Origin: an uncultured Mucilaginibacter sp.
GTDB lineage: Bacteria; Bacteroidota; Bacteroidia; Sphingobacteriales; Sphingobacteriaceae
Assembly (NCBI RefSeq): GCF_946479965.1
Contig: NZ_CAMLHX010000015.1
Span: forward strand, 1 to 64,000
DNA: 64,000 nt
Direction of reading: 5' to 3'
The position numbers and the translations under genes were made by a program. Below, piece after piece: positions 44,484-53,264 of the stretch (the first letter of the stretch is position 1; each line of letters opens with the position of its first letter). Below the pieces are notes generated by a model. It was not told the DNA's origin, searched no databases, and saw only the letters and a program-made list of their open reading frames with translations.

Positions 44484-45827
44484 TTAGGTTTTGGGTAGTG
44501 TAAAACAAAACGTACTTCCGCTCCCCTCTAAAGATTTAACAGAAATACTGCCACACAGATTTTCAACGATTTTTTTTGTAATTGCAAGCCCCATACCGGT
44601 ACCGGGATATTCTTCGCGGGTATGTAAGCGTTTAAAAGGGAGAAAAATTTCTTTGAGATGAGCAGGGGCTATCCCTATGCCATTATCTGTTACAGCAAAT
44701 TTCCAGTAATCGCCCTTATCCTCAACAGATACTTTAACAGCGGGTGCGCTACCCGCATGATGGTACTTTAAAGCGTTACCAATAAGGTTTTGAAATATCT
44801 GTCGTACGGGCCCTCTAAAAGTATTTAAAGCAGGTAATTGCTCCACCTCAATATTAGCCATAAGTTCTTCCACCTGCTTTCTAAATAAACCGGTTATCTC
44901 CAAAACCAACGCCTGCAGATCTACCGTTTCCCGTTTATCATCCATACGCCCAACACGCGAGTAATGCAACAAATCAAGTATTATCTGGCGCATCCGGGTG
45001 GCTCCATCAACTGCATAATACATATACTGTTTGCCTTTGTCGTCAAACAGATCGCCATACTTTTTGTTGATCTGCCCTAAAAAGCCGGTAACCATACGCA
45101 AAGGCTCCTGCAGGTCATGCGAGGCCACATATGCAAATTGCTCAAGGTCGGCGTTTGAAATGGCCAATTCCTTGGCTTTCTGCTCCAACATTTCATTTAA
45201 TATCTTTAATTCGGCCTTGCGTATAAGGCGTTCATCTGATAGTAGCGCTTCTTTTTCCAATTCAGCCACATGCAGGGCTTGCTGTAAGTACAGCTCACTA
45301 TATTTTTTAAGCTGGTATGACCATAATCCGCATATCAGAAAAATTGCCGCGGCCAAACTTATGTGGATAATAAAGGTGGATACATCAAAATACTCAAGCC
45401 GGGTAAAATATATTTCAGAAAATCCGGCATTTTGTAAATAGCCGAACACCGCGTGGTGGAGCATAACAACAACTAAGATCGGGATTTGTAATCGCCAGTT
45501 TTGATAGGTAATAAGTAATGCACTGCCTATAAAAGCAAAAAAATGCATTTCGAACAAACCATGCAGCTGATAAATAAACTGTGCCATAAATACGCCGTAA
45601 ACGGCGCTAAGCACGTATTGGTAAAGATCAGACTCTGGCAGCATGCGCTTTACAGAGTAATAAGCCAAGAGGCAAATGCTACCAATGCCAATTGCAGTGG
45701 GCCAGGTATCATAAAAAAATGCAAAACCGCAACCAATAAAAAAATACCCGATGAGAAAATAATTCATCAATCGGTCTGAACGTTCTTTAACGCCCAATAG
45801 CATAGCATAATTATTTGCCTGGCTCAT
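44484..45827 (-). CDS. Membrane sensor histidine kinase (MASE-like N-terminus, last operon gene)
   Basis: A 447-residue kinase. Six or so hydrophobic segments (about 20-185) are followed by a coiled coil (about 190-225), HisKA with His in YVASHDLQEPLRMVTGF, and an HATPase domain: FQNLIGNALKYH (N box), VTDNGIGIA (G1) and GTGMGLAITKKIVENL (G2). The SHDLQEPL motif is that of phytochrome-like kinases. It is the last gene of the five-gene signalling operon; its start overlaps the preceding small gene by ATGA. The signal is unknown. Confidence 0.93.
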   Translation of the reverse strand: MSQANNYAMLLGVKERSDRLMNYFLIGYFFIGCGFAFFYDTWPTAIGIGSICLLAYYSVKRMLPESDLYQYVLSAVYGVFMAQFIYQLHGLFEMHFFAFIGSALLITYQNWRLQIPILVVVMLHHAVFGYLQNAGFSEIYFTRLEYFDVSTFIIHISLAAAIFLICGLWSYQLKKYSELYLQQALHVAELEKEALLSDERLIRKAELKILNEMLEQKAKELAISNADLEQFAYVASHDLQEPLRMVTGFLGQINKKYGDLFDDKGKQYMYYAVDGATRMRQIILDLLHYSRVGRMDDKRETVDLQALVLEITGLFRKQVEELMANIEVEQLPALNTFRGPVRQIFQNLIGNALKYHHAGSAPAVKVSVEDKGDYWKFAVTDNGIGIAPAHLKEIFLPFKRLHTREEYPGTGMGLAITKKIVENLCGSISVKSLEGSGSTFCFTLPKT

Positions 45828-46036
45828 TTTAAGTTGGAATGTATTTTTTGCGTTTGGATAAACTGCACAGGATGAGCGTTGGCAATGGACTTGCGGTTCA
45901 ATTCTCCGCCTCGAAGAATTTTATAACCCTCAGACTCGGGCGCAGGCTTGCTGTATTGCCAACTGGTATACCAAAACATTGTACCGGCGGCAATTGTCAA
46001 AAATAAAAGCCAGATCCCGGTAAGGTATTTTCTCAT
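45824..46036 (-). CDS. Small membrane-anchored protein coupled to a histidine kinase, 70 aa
   Basis: The ATG at 46036 gives 70 residues (MRKYLTGIWLLFLTIAAGTMFWYTSW). A single signal or membrane segment spans about 5-22, with a periplasmic or extracellular tail (QYSKPAPESEGYKILRGGELNRKSIANAHPVQFIQTQKIH). The stop overlaps the kinase start in ATGA, and it follows the REC-PAS gene in the same strand, so translational coupling implies a role with the kinase, perhaps as a sensor accessory. No family recognised. Confidence 0.7.
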   Translation of the reverse strand: MRKYLTGIWLLFLTIAAGTMFWYTSWQYSKPAPESEGYKILRGGELNRKSIANAHPVQFIQTQKIHSNLK

Positions 46037-46071
46037 GACATCTTTTACGTAACCTGCCAACAAAAGTTATT

Positions 46072-47091
46072 TTATTCTTTGTTATGTCCGGTGCGCGTTT
46101 TATCTGTGATATCTTTTATAACCTCATCAAGTTCTTGTGCAGAGATCATCAGATATTCAAACATTTGTGCCATTGCTACAGGGAAATCAACCATTTTTTC
46201 CTTTAGATCCTGTATTAAAGCCACCAATCCCATTATTCTGGTTAATGGTGCACGAATGACGTGCGATTGCATCCAGGAAATCTCTTTTAAAGTTTTATTC
46301 TGCGTTTCTATTTCGCTGATATAATTTAGCCGTTCAGTAATGTCATTGGCCAAAATAATTTTCGCAGCTTTCCCCTTGTAATCAACGGTATTGCTTTGAA
46401 TTTCAACCTGAATAAGGTCGCCATTTTTCTTTTGGTGAAGAAAAATACCCTGTTTAATAAAGCGATTAACGTTATGTGGTTTGTTGATGATATCATCAAT
46501 GGCATGGATCTCGGTTACGGGACGAATGTCCAGAATCGTCATTGCGAGAAATTCTTCGCGCGAGTAGCCATAATGTTCTACGGCAGCATCATTTACATCA
46601 AGAAAACGAAGCGTAGCCACCTCAAATACCCACATAGGCAAGGGGCTAAGCTGAAAAAGCTCACTGTATTTTAACTGTGAAGCCGCCAATTCATCACTTT
46701 GTCGCCTCCGCTCAGAGCTGTAAATAATGCTTTTGTATAAAGAGAGCGATGTAAGCTCGTCTTTTAGCAGATAATCGGCTACGCCTAACGACAGAGATCT
46801 TACACTAAAGGCAAAATCAGCATAACCCGTTAATACAATCACGGGCGCATTGGGACAAGCCTTTACAATGGCTTCAATAAGTGGCTCGCCGGCATTGTCG
46901 GGCAGGGTAATATCAAGTAGTACAATATCAAAATCAGCATCAGGTTTTGTAAGTTCGGCCATGGCCGACTTAAAGTTAGGAGCGTGTTTAATGGTTGCTG
47001 CTTTAATTTGGTCATTCAAAAAGTCTTCAACCAGCGCGAAGTCGCCGGGATTGTCCTCAATTACCAAAATTTTTAAAGCACTGCTGTTCAT
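46072..47091 (-). CDS. Receiver-PAS-dimerisation domain signalling protein lacking an ATPase domain
   Basis: A 339-residue protein. The receiver (about 5-125) has acidic Glu12-Asp13, phospho-Asp60 in VLLDITLPDNAGE, and Lys110 in YLLKDELT. A PAS domain spans about 140-255 (FQLSPLPMWVFEVATLRFLDVNDAAVEHYGYSREEFL). A HisKA-like helical region is at 268-332 with His277 in SHVIRAPLTRIMG. The HATPase domain is absent. It would be phosphorylated or serve as a scaffold for the neighbouring kinases. Its start overlaps the response regulator stop by TAATG. Confidence 0.88.
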   Translation of the reverse strand: MNSSALKILVIEDNPGDFALVEDFLNDQIKAATIKHAPNFKSAMAELTKPDADFDIVLLDITLPDNAGEPLIEAIVKACPNAPVIVLTGYADFAFSVRSLSLGVADYLLKDELTSLSLYKSIIYSSERRRQSDELAASQLKYSELFQLSPLPMWVFEVATLRFLDVNDAAVEHYGYSREEFLAMTILDIRPVTEIHAIDDIINKPHNVNRFIKQGIFLHQKKNGDLIQVEIQSNTVDYKGKAAKIILANDITERLNYISEIETQNKTLKEISWMQSHVIRAPLTRIMGLVALIQDLKEKMVDFPVAMAQMFEYLMISAQELDEVIKDITDKTRTGHNKE

Positions 47092-47513
47092 TAGTTGCGG
47101 GGAATAGATACTACACTAACCCAAAAGTCTTCGATCTGCGTTACGGCATGCATAAAATCATGCAGATCAATAGGTTTGGTTATATAACAATTAACATGGT
47201 TTTGGTATGAATTCAGAATGTCTTTCTCAGATGACGATGTTGTAAGCATAATTACGGGGATATGTCTAAAGTCATCATTATTCTTAATATAATGCAACAC
47301 TTCGTGCCCGCTTTTTTTAGGCAGGTTAATATCTAACAGCATCAAATCCGGCATTGATTTTTTATCCGTCAGCGATTCAAAAAAATTAATAGCCGCCTTG
47401 CCATCTTTTATCACGCTTACCTTATTTGTAATACGACTTTCCGCAAGCGCTTCGCTGGTTAATAGGATATCGCCCTCATTATCCTCTATCAATAGTATTT
47501 GTACAGGTTTCAT
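47091..47513 (-). CDS. Single-domain Rcp1-like response regulator
   Basis: The ATG at 47513 gives 140 residues (MKPVQILLIEDNEGD), since the start 47576 lies inside the kinase gene. The receiver has Glu10-Asp11, phospho-Asp61 in LMLLDINLPKKSGHE, Thr/Ser in IMLTTSSSEKD and Lys in YITKPIDLHDF. The N-E-G-D after IED, TSEALAESRI and INLPKKSG are the Rcp1/CheY-like pattern seen with phytochrome kinases. Its start overlaps the kinase stop by ATGA, and its stop overlaps the REC-PAS start by TAATG. Confidence 0.94.
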   Translation of the reverse strand: MKPVQILLIEDNEGDILLTSEALAESRITNKVSVIKDGKAAINFFESLTDKKSMPDLMLLDINLPKKSGHEVLHYIKNNDDFRHIPVIMLTTSSSEKDILNSYQNHVNCYITKPIDLHDFMHAVTQIEDFWVSVVSIPRN

Positions 47514-49054
47514 AATTTGTTTTTTAATAAGGTGAAATAAAAGATGCTGCCTTCGCCGGGAGTTGACTCTACCCAAATTCTCCCTCCTAAATTCTCTATG
47601 ATCTTTTTGGTAACGGCCAGGCCCATGCCTGTGCCCGAGTATTCGTCTTTACTGTGTAGCCGCTGAAAAATGATAAATATTTTGTCGTAATATTCCTGCT
47701 CCATCCCAATGCCGTTATCCTGCACTGCTATTTGCCAATGGTGTCCCACGTCTTTACAATCAACAGTAATAATAGGGGTAGCATCTGCCCGCTGGTATTT
47801 CAGCGCATTACCTATCAGATTTTGAAGAACTTGCCTAAGCGGAGCTTTGTAGGTATTTAGTACGGGTAAATGCTGACATTTTACCTGCGCTCCCTGTTCT
47901 TCTATTTGTTTGCTTAAGAGGTTGAGCGTTTCAATAAACAATTGGTTCATGTCAACTTCTTCCGTTTTCTCTTCCTTACGGCCTACTCTTGAATATTCAA
48001 GCAGGTCAAGAATGATCTGGCGCATACGCTTGGCACCATCTACCGCGAAGTGAATATATTGCCGGCCCTTTTCGTCAATTGCAGCGGTGTATTTACTCTC
48101 AAGCAATGTTAAAAAACTGGTCACCATACGCAACGGTTCCTGCAAATCATGCGAGGCGACGTAGGCAAACTGCTCCAGTTCATCATTTGACATCGCAAGT
48201 TCCTTGGTGTGTTTTTGCAAATTGTCATTGAGGGTATGCAGTTGTATCTCTGAATGTTTACGCTCGGTAATGTCTGATCGTATGGCTACGTATTGGTAAG
48301 GTTTTCCCTTCTCGTCTAAAAAAGGTACAATAGTGGTATCAACCCAATAATGTGTACCGTCTTTAGCTTTATTCTTTAGCTCACCCTTCCATATCTTACC
48401 GCTGGCAATGGTCCGCCATAATGCGCGAATAAAGGTCTTTTCGTGAAAAGAGGAATTAATAATGCGATGATCCTGACCGATCAACTCATCAACCGAGTAC
48501 TTGGATATGCGGCAAAAGTTATCATTAACGTGGTTTATCACGCCTCGTTGGTCAGTAATGGCTACAATAGCCGACTCATCAAGCGCATATTTATAGGCCA
48601 GCAATTCCTGCATGGTTTGCTGGTACACCTCTTCTGATCGCTTCTTCTCGGTAATGTCTCTAAAATTACAGATGATGGCTTCAATACCGGGTTGATGCAG
48701 TGCGTTGGTGTACGTGCACTCCAGCCACATATAATTTCCATCGTAACGTTTAGAACGGAAGCTAATAGTCTCCGCTGTGTCCGGTTGCTTTGCTACCCTT
48801 TCCCGTAATAAATTAACTTGAGGCCAATCTTCAGGATGAATGAGTTGTGGAGAAGCTAAAAAAGATAGTTCGGTATCTATCCAGCCGCTCATTCGTTCTG
48901 CTGAAGGGCTGCGAAAAATAACTTCAAACTTGTTGTTAAGTAAACTAATACCCTCATGACTGTTTTCGATCAATTTACGAAAAAGGCCATTTTCAGTAAT
49001 TCTTTTTGTATAGAGCTGTTGCTCGCCGGTGATCGGCTTCTGGCTTACACGCAT
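47510..49054 (-). CDS. PAS-containing soluble histidine kinase
   Basis: A 514-residue kinase without clear membrane segments. Two PAS/PAC units span about 20-135 (LIENSHEGISLLNNKFEVIFRSPSAERMSGW, ICNFRDITEKKRSEE) and about 145-270 (IVAITDQRGVINHVNDNFCRISKYSVDELIGQDHRI, YQYVAIRSDITERKHSE). HisKA has the His in YVASHDLQEPLRMVTSFL. The ATPase domain has LQNLIGNALKYQR, VQDNGIGME and GTGMGLAVTKKIIENLGG. It is first of the five genes. It is closely related to the 44484 kinase, especially over the SHDLQEPL and ATPase segments, suggesting duplication within the operon. Confidence 0.93.
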   Translation of the reverse strand: MRVSQKPITGEQQLYTKRITENGLFRKLIENSHEGISLLNNKFEVIFRSPSAERMSGWIDTELSFLASPQLIHPEDWPQVNLLRERVAKQPDTAETISFRSKRYDGNYMWLECTYTNALHQPGIEAIICNFRDITEKKRSEEVYQQTMQELLAYKYALDESAIVAITDQRGVINHVNDNFCRISKYSVDELIGQDHRIINSSFHEKTFIRALWRTIASGKIWKGELKNKAKDGTHYWVDTTIVPFLDEKGKPYQYVAIRSDITERKHSEIQLHTLNDNLQKHTKELAMSNDELEQFAYVASHDLQEPLRMVTSFLTLLESKYTAAIDEKGRQYIHFAVDGAKRMRQIILDLLEYSRVGRKEEKTEEVDMNQLFIETLNLLSKQIEEQGAQVKCQHLPVLNTYKAPLRQVLQNLIGNALKYQRADATPIITVDCKDVGHHWQIAVQDNGIGMEQEYYDKIFIIFQRLHSKDEYSGTGMGLAVTKKIIENLGGRIWVESTPGEGSIFYFTLLKNKL

Positions 49055-49317
49055 AGTAAAATTATGAAAAGGGGTATTATTTAAAGTTACCTAAATCAAT
49101 CATTAAAAAGTCAGACATTTCTTACTTGTTTTTTTTGGCTTAATATAATGGATATCAAGTCAAAAAATGATGTCCACTCAGAATCACTTAGCAGGGTTCC
49201 TGTACTTTTATACGTAAAATAAAAAGTTATGTTAGCCTAAAAAACAAGTTTAAGGGGCTTTTTGAAAAAGCAACGGCGAATGGCATGGGGGTAGGGACGG
49301 TAAGATACCGCGACCAC

Positions 49318-49953
49318 TTATTGCAATAGTTGGGACATGGTGTAATTGACGACTATATCGCAGCGGGTTAGGTTAAATTCATATATCTGCTCCGGTTTCC
49401 ATTTTTTATTAAGTTCTGTTTTCAGCATTTCCTTAGCACGGGCCAAACGAATCTTGACGTTTGATTCTCCTAATGACAATGCGTCCATTGTTTCGTTTGT
49501 ACTCATGCCCTGCACTTCGCGCATAACAAAAACCAGTCTGTACTTTTCGGGCAGAGCGGCAACAGCCTCTTCTAATATCAGCTTTAACTCTTTATTCATT
49601 AAGCCATTTAACGGGGTGTCATTGTGCTCTTCATCAAACTGCGTTTCCATTAGCAATTTTTCTTTTTTTGTTATTCGTTTTTTATGCAATAAACTTTCAT
49701 TAATCAAAATGCGGGTAAGCCAGGTGCCAAAGCTGGACTGCTGCCTGTAATTGCTCAACTGCCGGTAGGCGTTTATATAAGCGATCTGCATAATATCTTC
49801 TGCCTCGGCGTTGTCGTTAACAATAGACATGCTGATGCGATACATTCTTGAATTATACCTACGCATCAGGTGCTCATAAAGATGAAGCTCACCGTTAACT
49901 ATTCTCGCAACGAGTTCTTCATCATTCAAACTATTTACTGTAGGATAGTCCAT
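49318..49953 (-). CDS. ECF-type RNA polymerase sigma factor
   Basis: A 211-residue sigma-70 family protein with region 2 (YEHLMRRYNSRMYRISMSIVNDNAEAEDIMQIAYINAYRQLSNYRQQSSFGTWLTRILINESLLHKKR) and region 4 (LEEAVAALPEKYRLVFVMREVQGMSTNETMDALSLGESNVKIRLARAKEMLKTEL). The TxAEDxxQxxxxxxY and region-4 helix-turn-helix are seen. No anti-sigma gene is adjacent, and the next genes are the signalling operon and a divergent DoxX-like gene. It may be regulated by those kinases or by another locus. Confidence 0.94.
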   Translation of the reverse strand: MDYPTVNSLNDEELVARIVNGELHLYEHLMRRYNSRMYRISMSIVNDNAEAEDIMQIAYINAYRQLSNYRQQSSFGTWLTRILINESLLHKKRITKKEKLLMETQFDEEHNDTPLNGLMNKELKLILEEAVAALPEKYRLVFVMREVQGMSTNETMDALSLGESNVKIRLARAKEMLKTELNKKWKPEQIYEFNLTRCDIVVNYTMSQLLQ

Positions 49954-50077
49954 GCTTGTTCTGCTTATTTAAATAGAGTATCTAAATAGTAAAGGGTTAC
50001 AAATATCAATAGGGTATTTAACTTTTGTAACCCTTTTTTAACGGGGAGACTCTAATAAGTATTTAATCAAAAGAATT

Positions 50078-50467
50078 ATGCAAACAAACTCAAAAAACGT
50101 TAGTGACGTGCAAACCCTGCTCAAGTTTACTTTTGGATTAGTACCCATTGTGGCAGGTGCCGACAAATTTACAAACTTGTTAACCAACTGGGAACAATAC
50201 TTAAATCCAGCATTGAAAAACTTGCTTCCCTTCGGCGCGCATGTTTTTATGATGATAGTTGGTGTTATTGAAATAGTTGCCGGTATTATAGTTTTGGCAA
50301 AGCCGAAGATCGGCGCGTACATAGTTAGTGCCTGGCTGATACTTATCGCGCTGACATTGATCAGCTCGGGCAAATACCTTGATGTTGCAGTGCGGGATAT
50401 TGTAATGGCTATTGCTGCATATTCATTAGCAAAGCTTTCATCGACAGACCAATTTGCTACCACGTAA
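50078..50467 (+). CDS. DoxX-like small membrane protein
   Basis: A 129-residue protein with four hydrophobic segments: LLKFTFGLVPIVAGADKFTNLL (about 14-35), AHVFMMIVGVIEIVAGIIVLAKP (about 54-76), IGAYIVSAWLILIALTLISSG and VAVRDIVMAIAAYSLAKL. The FGLVPIVAGADKF opening is the DoxX fold pattern. DoxX-type proteins are poorly characterised membrane proteins linked to redox reactions. It is divergent from the ECF sigma gene (125 bp apart) and could be a target of it, which is not shown. Conserved acidic and aromatic residues are few. Confidence 0.85.
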   Translation: MQTNSKNVSDVQTLLKFTFGLVPIVAGADKFTNLLTNWEQYLNPALKNLLPFGAHVFMMIVGVIEIVAGIIVLAKPKIGAYIVSAWLILIALTLISSGKYLDVAVRDIVMAIAAYSLAKLSSTDQFATT

Positions 50468-50524
50468 TAAAATATTTTGCTCAAATAAAAGGATCACCAA
50501 AGTGAAATTGTAGCCTGCATGCCA

Positions 50525-50803
50525 TTACTTTTTGAATTTCTCATTTGTTCGTGGCGCTTCGGGTTGCTGCTCATCTAACGATGAGCGGTAACGTATGCAA
50601 CCTTTTAGAAACACCGGCCACTCCGGCACAGCAATTTGCGGTTCCGTTTTTTCGGGCAGCAGCGCCCACAGATCAGGGTGGTGCCAGCATAGTTCATGCC
50701 CCGTACTATCACGGTGCTTGCGGATGCCGTCCCGGAGTTTTATTATCTCTTCCATCAACTGTTGCCGGGAAAGGGAGTTTAAATCATTATCTGTTGCTGC
50801 CAT
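50525..50803 (-). CDS. Small conserved protein with WHHPDLW motif, 92 aa
   Basis: The ATG at 50803 gives 92 residues (MAATDNDLNSLSRQQLMEEIIKLRDGIRKHRDSTGHELCWHHPDLW). The frame extends to 50974, but those residues do not look coding. The N-terminal helix with RQQLMEEIIKLRDGIR is followed by CWHHPDLWALLPEK and VPEWPVFLKGCIRYRSSLD, all richly conserved-looking Trp/His/Cys residues. I recall close homologues of unknown function in Bacteroidota but know no activity. It has its own strand; the stem-loop repeat at 50858-50905 lies upstream. Confidence 0.82.
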   Translation of the reverse strand: MAATDNDLNSLSRQQLMEEIIKLRDGIRKHRDSTGHELCWHHPDLWALLPEKTEPQIAVPEWPVFLKGCIRYRSSLDEQQPEAPRTNEKFKK

Positions 50804-50857
50804 ATTACAGAGTATACAAAAGAACAGGTAGTGTGTTTTAATTAGATAGCGAAAGGA

Positions 50858-50905
50858 GGGTGGCTCAGAGCCGGGGTGAGCCCTGTGAGCCCCCGTGAGC
50901 CACCC
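50858..50905. repeat. Stem-loop with tandem TGAGCC units
   Basis: GGGTGGCTCA (50858-50867) / TGAGCCACCC (50896-50905) flank three TGAGCC units (starting at 50877, 50886 and 50896). Its architecture, one inverted motif followed by direct units, recalls copies A-C with a different motif. Confidence 0.6.
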
Positions 50906-50958
50906 GCAATATCTTGTCAGTGTCCTATGCAAAAACTGTGGGCATGCAACATGCATAA

Positions 50959-50995
50959 AAAAAGGCGGGGCCATTTAATGTGACCCTGCCTTTTT
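50959..50995 (-). terminator. Terminator downstream of the GH43 gene
   Basis: AAAAAGGCGGGGCC (50959-50972) pairs with GACCCTGCCTTTTT (50982-50995) with one G-T and one mismatch. It lies 34 bp beyond the GH43 stop and has A tracts that form U tails on the minus strand. Confidence 0.8.
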
Positions 50996-51028
50996 ACTAC
51001 TAAATTATAGGTTACCTGCCGACTGCCT

Positions 51029-53137
51029 TTATTGCGGAGCTAATATAACATTATACGTTTTAACCATACCCTTGTAATCAAACTTCACCACTGCCGTACT
51101 TTTAGGTGTTTCAGGCTGGGTAATGCTTATTTTAACGGCAGGATTATTTGATGATGCAGTAATAACAGGTGCCTTTGTGCCTGCGGTATATTTATACGTA
51201 GCTTCGTAGATATCATACCCTGTAATTCCGTTGGCATTGGTTGACCGTAGCGGAGTAGCCGGAATAGTTACTGCTTGTCCATCAACAGCTATATTTACAG
51301 TCGGCACAACTGGGCGAGCAATTTTCTTGGTTTTTGAACTGAATCCAAGTCCCATCAGATCAAAAAGCGCATCTGTTCCTTCGCCTTCCGCTACCAAATA
51401 GATAGCATGCTTTTTACCCATGTTATCTACAATTTTGGCAACGTCTGCTGTAAATTGTGTCACTTCCTGTTTTGAATTGGCAGGGACAACTATCTCGGCT
51501 ATTTTTTTGCCTTTCCAGGTGGCATTGTCCCAGGGGCCATCCAACCAAACGTTAACTTTAAAAGCTTTGTCGGTTTTTGGTGTAAGCCATAGGTTAAATT
51601 TAGTGCCGTTGCCTGGTTTAGTGCCCGCAAAAGGTTTCAGTCCTTTTTGAGCAGTTTTAAGGCCACCAAAGCCGAAATATTTATAGCCGATGATGTTACC
51701 ATTTTTCGCTTTCTCTATAGGCATATGGTTATCCCAGATATCCCATGAATCCTGCTGAATGCTGCCATTAGAGAGATAAGAAGCATAACCGGCAGAATAG
51801 TACTGATAAGGATCAAGCCCAAAAATATGGAACCCCTCTGATGTAACTTCGCCGCCTTTGTATTCTCTGCCCTGGCTGTCTTTGGCAGACCATATGCCAT
51901 CCTTGGCGTACGGATCATAAGCTCTGATAGTAACGGTACCACCTTCTGATACAGGTTTTTGATCCCACTTTATGGTTACCGGAGCTACCACCGGCTGGCG
52001 GGCAAAGCCAAATCCGCGCGGCGGCCTGTGGTAAAACACATACCATTGCCCGTTTATGTCTTGTAAACTGCCATGCGTATTATGGCCGGAGTTAGTGGTT
52101 TGCAAAGCTGTTCCGTCCTGGTTCAATACCGGCGCGCGCGAATCAACTACTACACCACCACTTTTCCATGGTCCCAACGGTGAGTCGCCCACGGCATAAC
52201 GCAGGGTAGAGTTGGAGCTGCCCACGCCATATTCAGGGCCCGAGTAGCCGCTAAACACGGTTACATATTTATTGCCAACCTTGCGGATGGATGAAGCTTC
52301 AAAGAAATTAAATGTTCCCAGGTCTTCGCCAGGATAAATGTTTGGATATACAGCGGTTGGTTCGCGCAAAACGCCATAGCGTGAGCTGGCAGGTATAAGC
52401 AAATTAATAGGCTGCGTACCGGGGCGCAAAGAGTACATTGTATTTTGGTCTAACTGTGCGGCTGATGATTTTTGGAATCCCCAAAATCCATAAGCACGGA
52501 ACCCAATGTTAAAATCAGGGTCCTTCGGATCGGTTACGTATTCTATATACACAGCCGGGTCAAAACCTAAAATGCTGCCCGGCACGGTACCTTTTCCATC
52601 CTCGGTAACGTTAACAGGTTTAAACGGTCCATCTGGGCGGTCGGATTTGCATACCATTGCCTCCCTGTTACGGCCACGGCTGTGTGGGTACAGGTAGTAC
52701 TCTTTTTTACCGTTCTTTCTTTTTACTTCAACCAGATCCGGGGCGTACATAACGTCCCATTGGTTGTCAATAAAGTAGGTAAAAATAGGCCCCTCATCGC
52801 GCCATTTGGTCAGGTCTTCAACAGGAGCAGACCACGCCCTGATGTCTGGTCCGCAATAGCTGGTAAGCCTCAGATCATGTGATCCTATAATGTAAGCGCG
52901 GTATTTTCCCGGCTTATCAGGATCTTCAAAAACGCGGGGCTCGCCATCCGGAACGTGTTCCCACAACGGCAGGTAGGGGTTACCCGCTTTTGTGTGGATA
53001 AATCTTTCGGACACTTTTAATCTGGCAGCACCGGCAGCGCCGTTTTGAGCGTTTGTTTTTGTAACGCCAAGTATGCACGCAACTGCAACAAACAAAGCCG
53101 GTTGACTTCGTTTAAAAACGAAACGTAATATCTTCAT
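51029..53137 (-). CDS. GH43 family glycoside hydrolase
   Basis: A 702-residue secreted enzyme (signal peptide ending near TKTNAQ). The five-bladed propeller has catalytic regions: GEPRVFEDPDKPGKYRAYIIGSHD (base Asp in VFEDP), NQWDVMYAPDLVEVKRKNGKKEYYLY (Asp in YAPDL), and FNFFEASSIRKVGNKYVTVFSGYSG (acid Glu in FEASS). HGSLQDINGQWYVFYHRPP is also characteristic. The C-terminal ~270 residues (from about 430) form beta-sandwich modules, with carbohydrate-binding-module-like sequence (KFNLWLTPKTDKAFKVNVWLDGPWDNATWKGKKIAEIVVPANS). GH43 covers arabinofuranosidases and xylosidases. The GH95 gene lies upstream with repeat C between. Confidence 0.92.
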   Translation of the reverse strand: MKILRFVFKRSQPALFVAVACILGVTKTNAQNGAAGAARLKVSERFIHTKAGNPYLPLWEHVPDGEPRVFEDPDKPGKYRAYIIGSHDLRLTSYCGPDIRAWSAPVEDLTKWRDEGPIFTYFIDNQWDVMYAPDLVEVKRKNGKKEYYLYPHSRGRNREAMVCKSDRPDGPFKPVNVTEDGKGTVPGSILGFDPAVYIEYVTDPKDPDFNIGFRAYGFWGFQKSSAAQLDQNTMYSLRPGTQPINLLIPASSRYGVLREPTAVYPNIYPGEDLGTFNFFEASSIRKVGNKYVTVFSGYSGPEYGVGSSNSTLRYAVGDSPLGPWKSGGVVVDSRAPVLNQDGTALQTTNSGHNTHGSLQDINGQWYVFYHRPPRGFGFARQPVVAPVTIKWDQKPVSEGGTVTIRAYDPYAKDGIWSAKDSQGREYKGGEVTSEGFHIFGLDPYQYYSAGYASYLSNGSIQQDSWDIWDNHMPIEKAKNGNIIGYKYFGFGGLKTAQKGLKPFAGTKPGNGTKFNLWLTPKTDKAFKVNVWLDGPWDNATWKGKKIAEIVVPANSKQEVTQFTADVAKIVDNMGKKHAIYLVAEGEGTDALFDLMGLGFSSKTKKIARPVVPTVNIAVDGQAVTIPATPLRSTNANGITGYDIYEATYKYTAGTKAPVITASSNNPAVKISITQPETPKSTAVVKFDYKGMVKTYNVILAPQ

Positions 53138-53264
53138 AATTGGTTATAATTATTAATTGTAATTATAACAATAATTATATTAAGTCATACCCTTCAGATG
53201 CTATATGTGGCAAAATTTCGGCGTTATTTTTAAGAAAACGTTGTAGTAAACTACCGCCGCGCGC

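Noticed and set aside
46037..46063. Start extension of the 70-residue protein
   Set aside because: The added residues LAGYVKDV precede a better start that leaves a clean signal-type segment.
50804..50974. N-terminal extension of the WHHPDLW protein
   Set aside because: The extra residues cover the TGAGCC stem-loop and look like translated non-coding DNA; the ATG at 50803 begins the conserved part.
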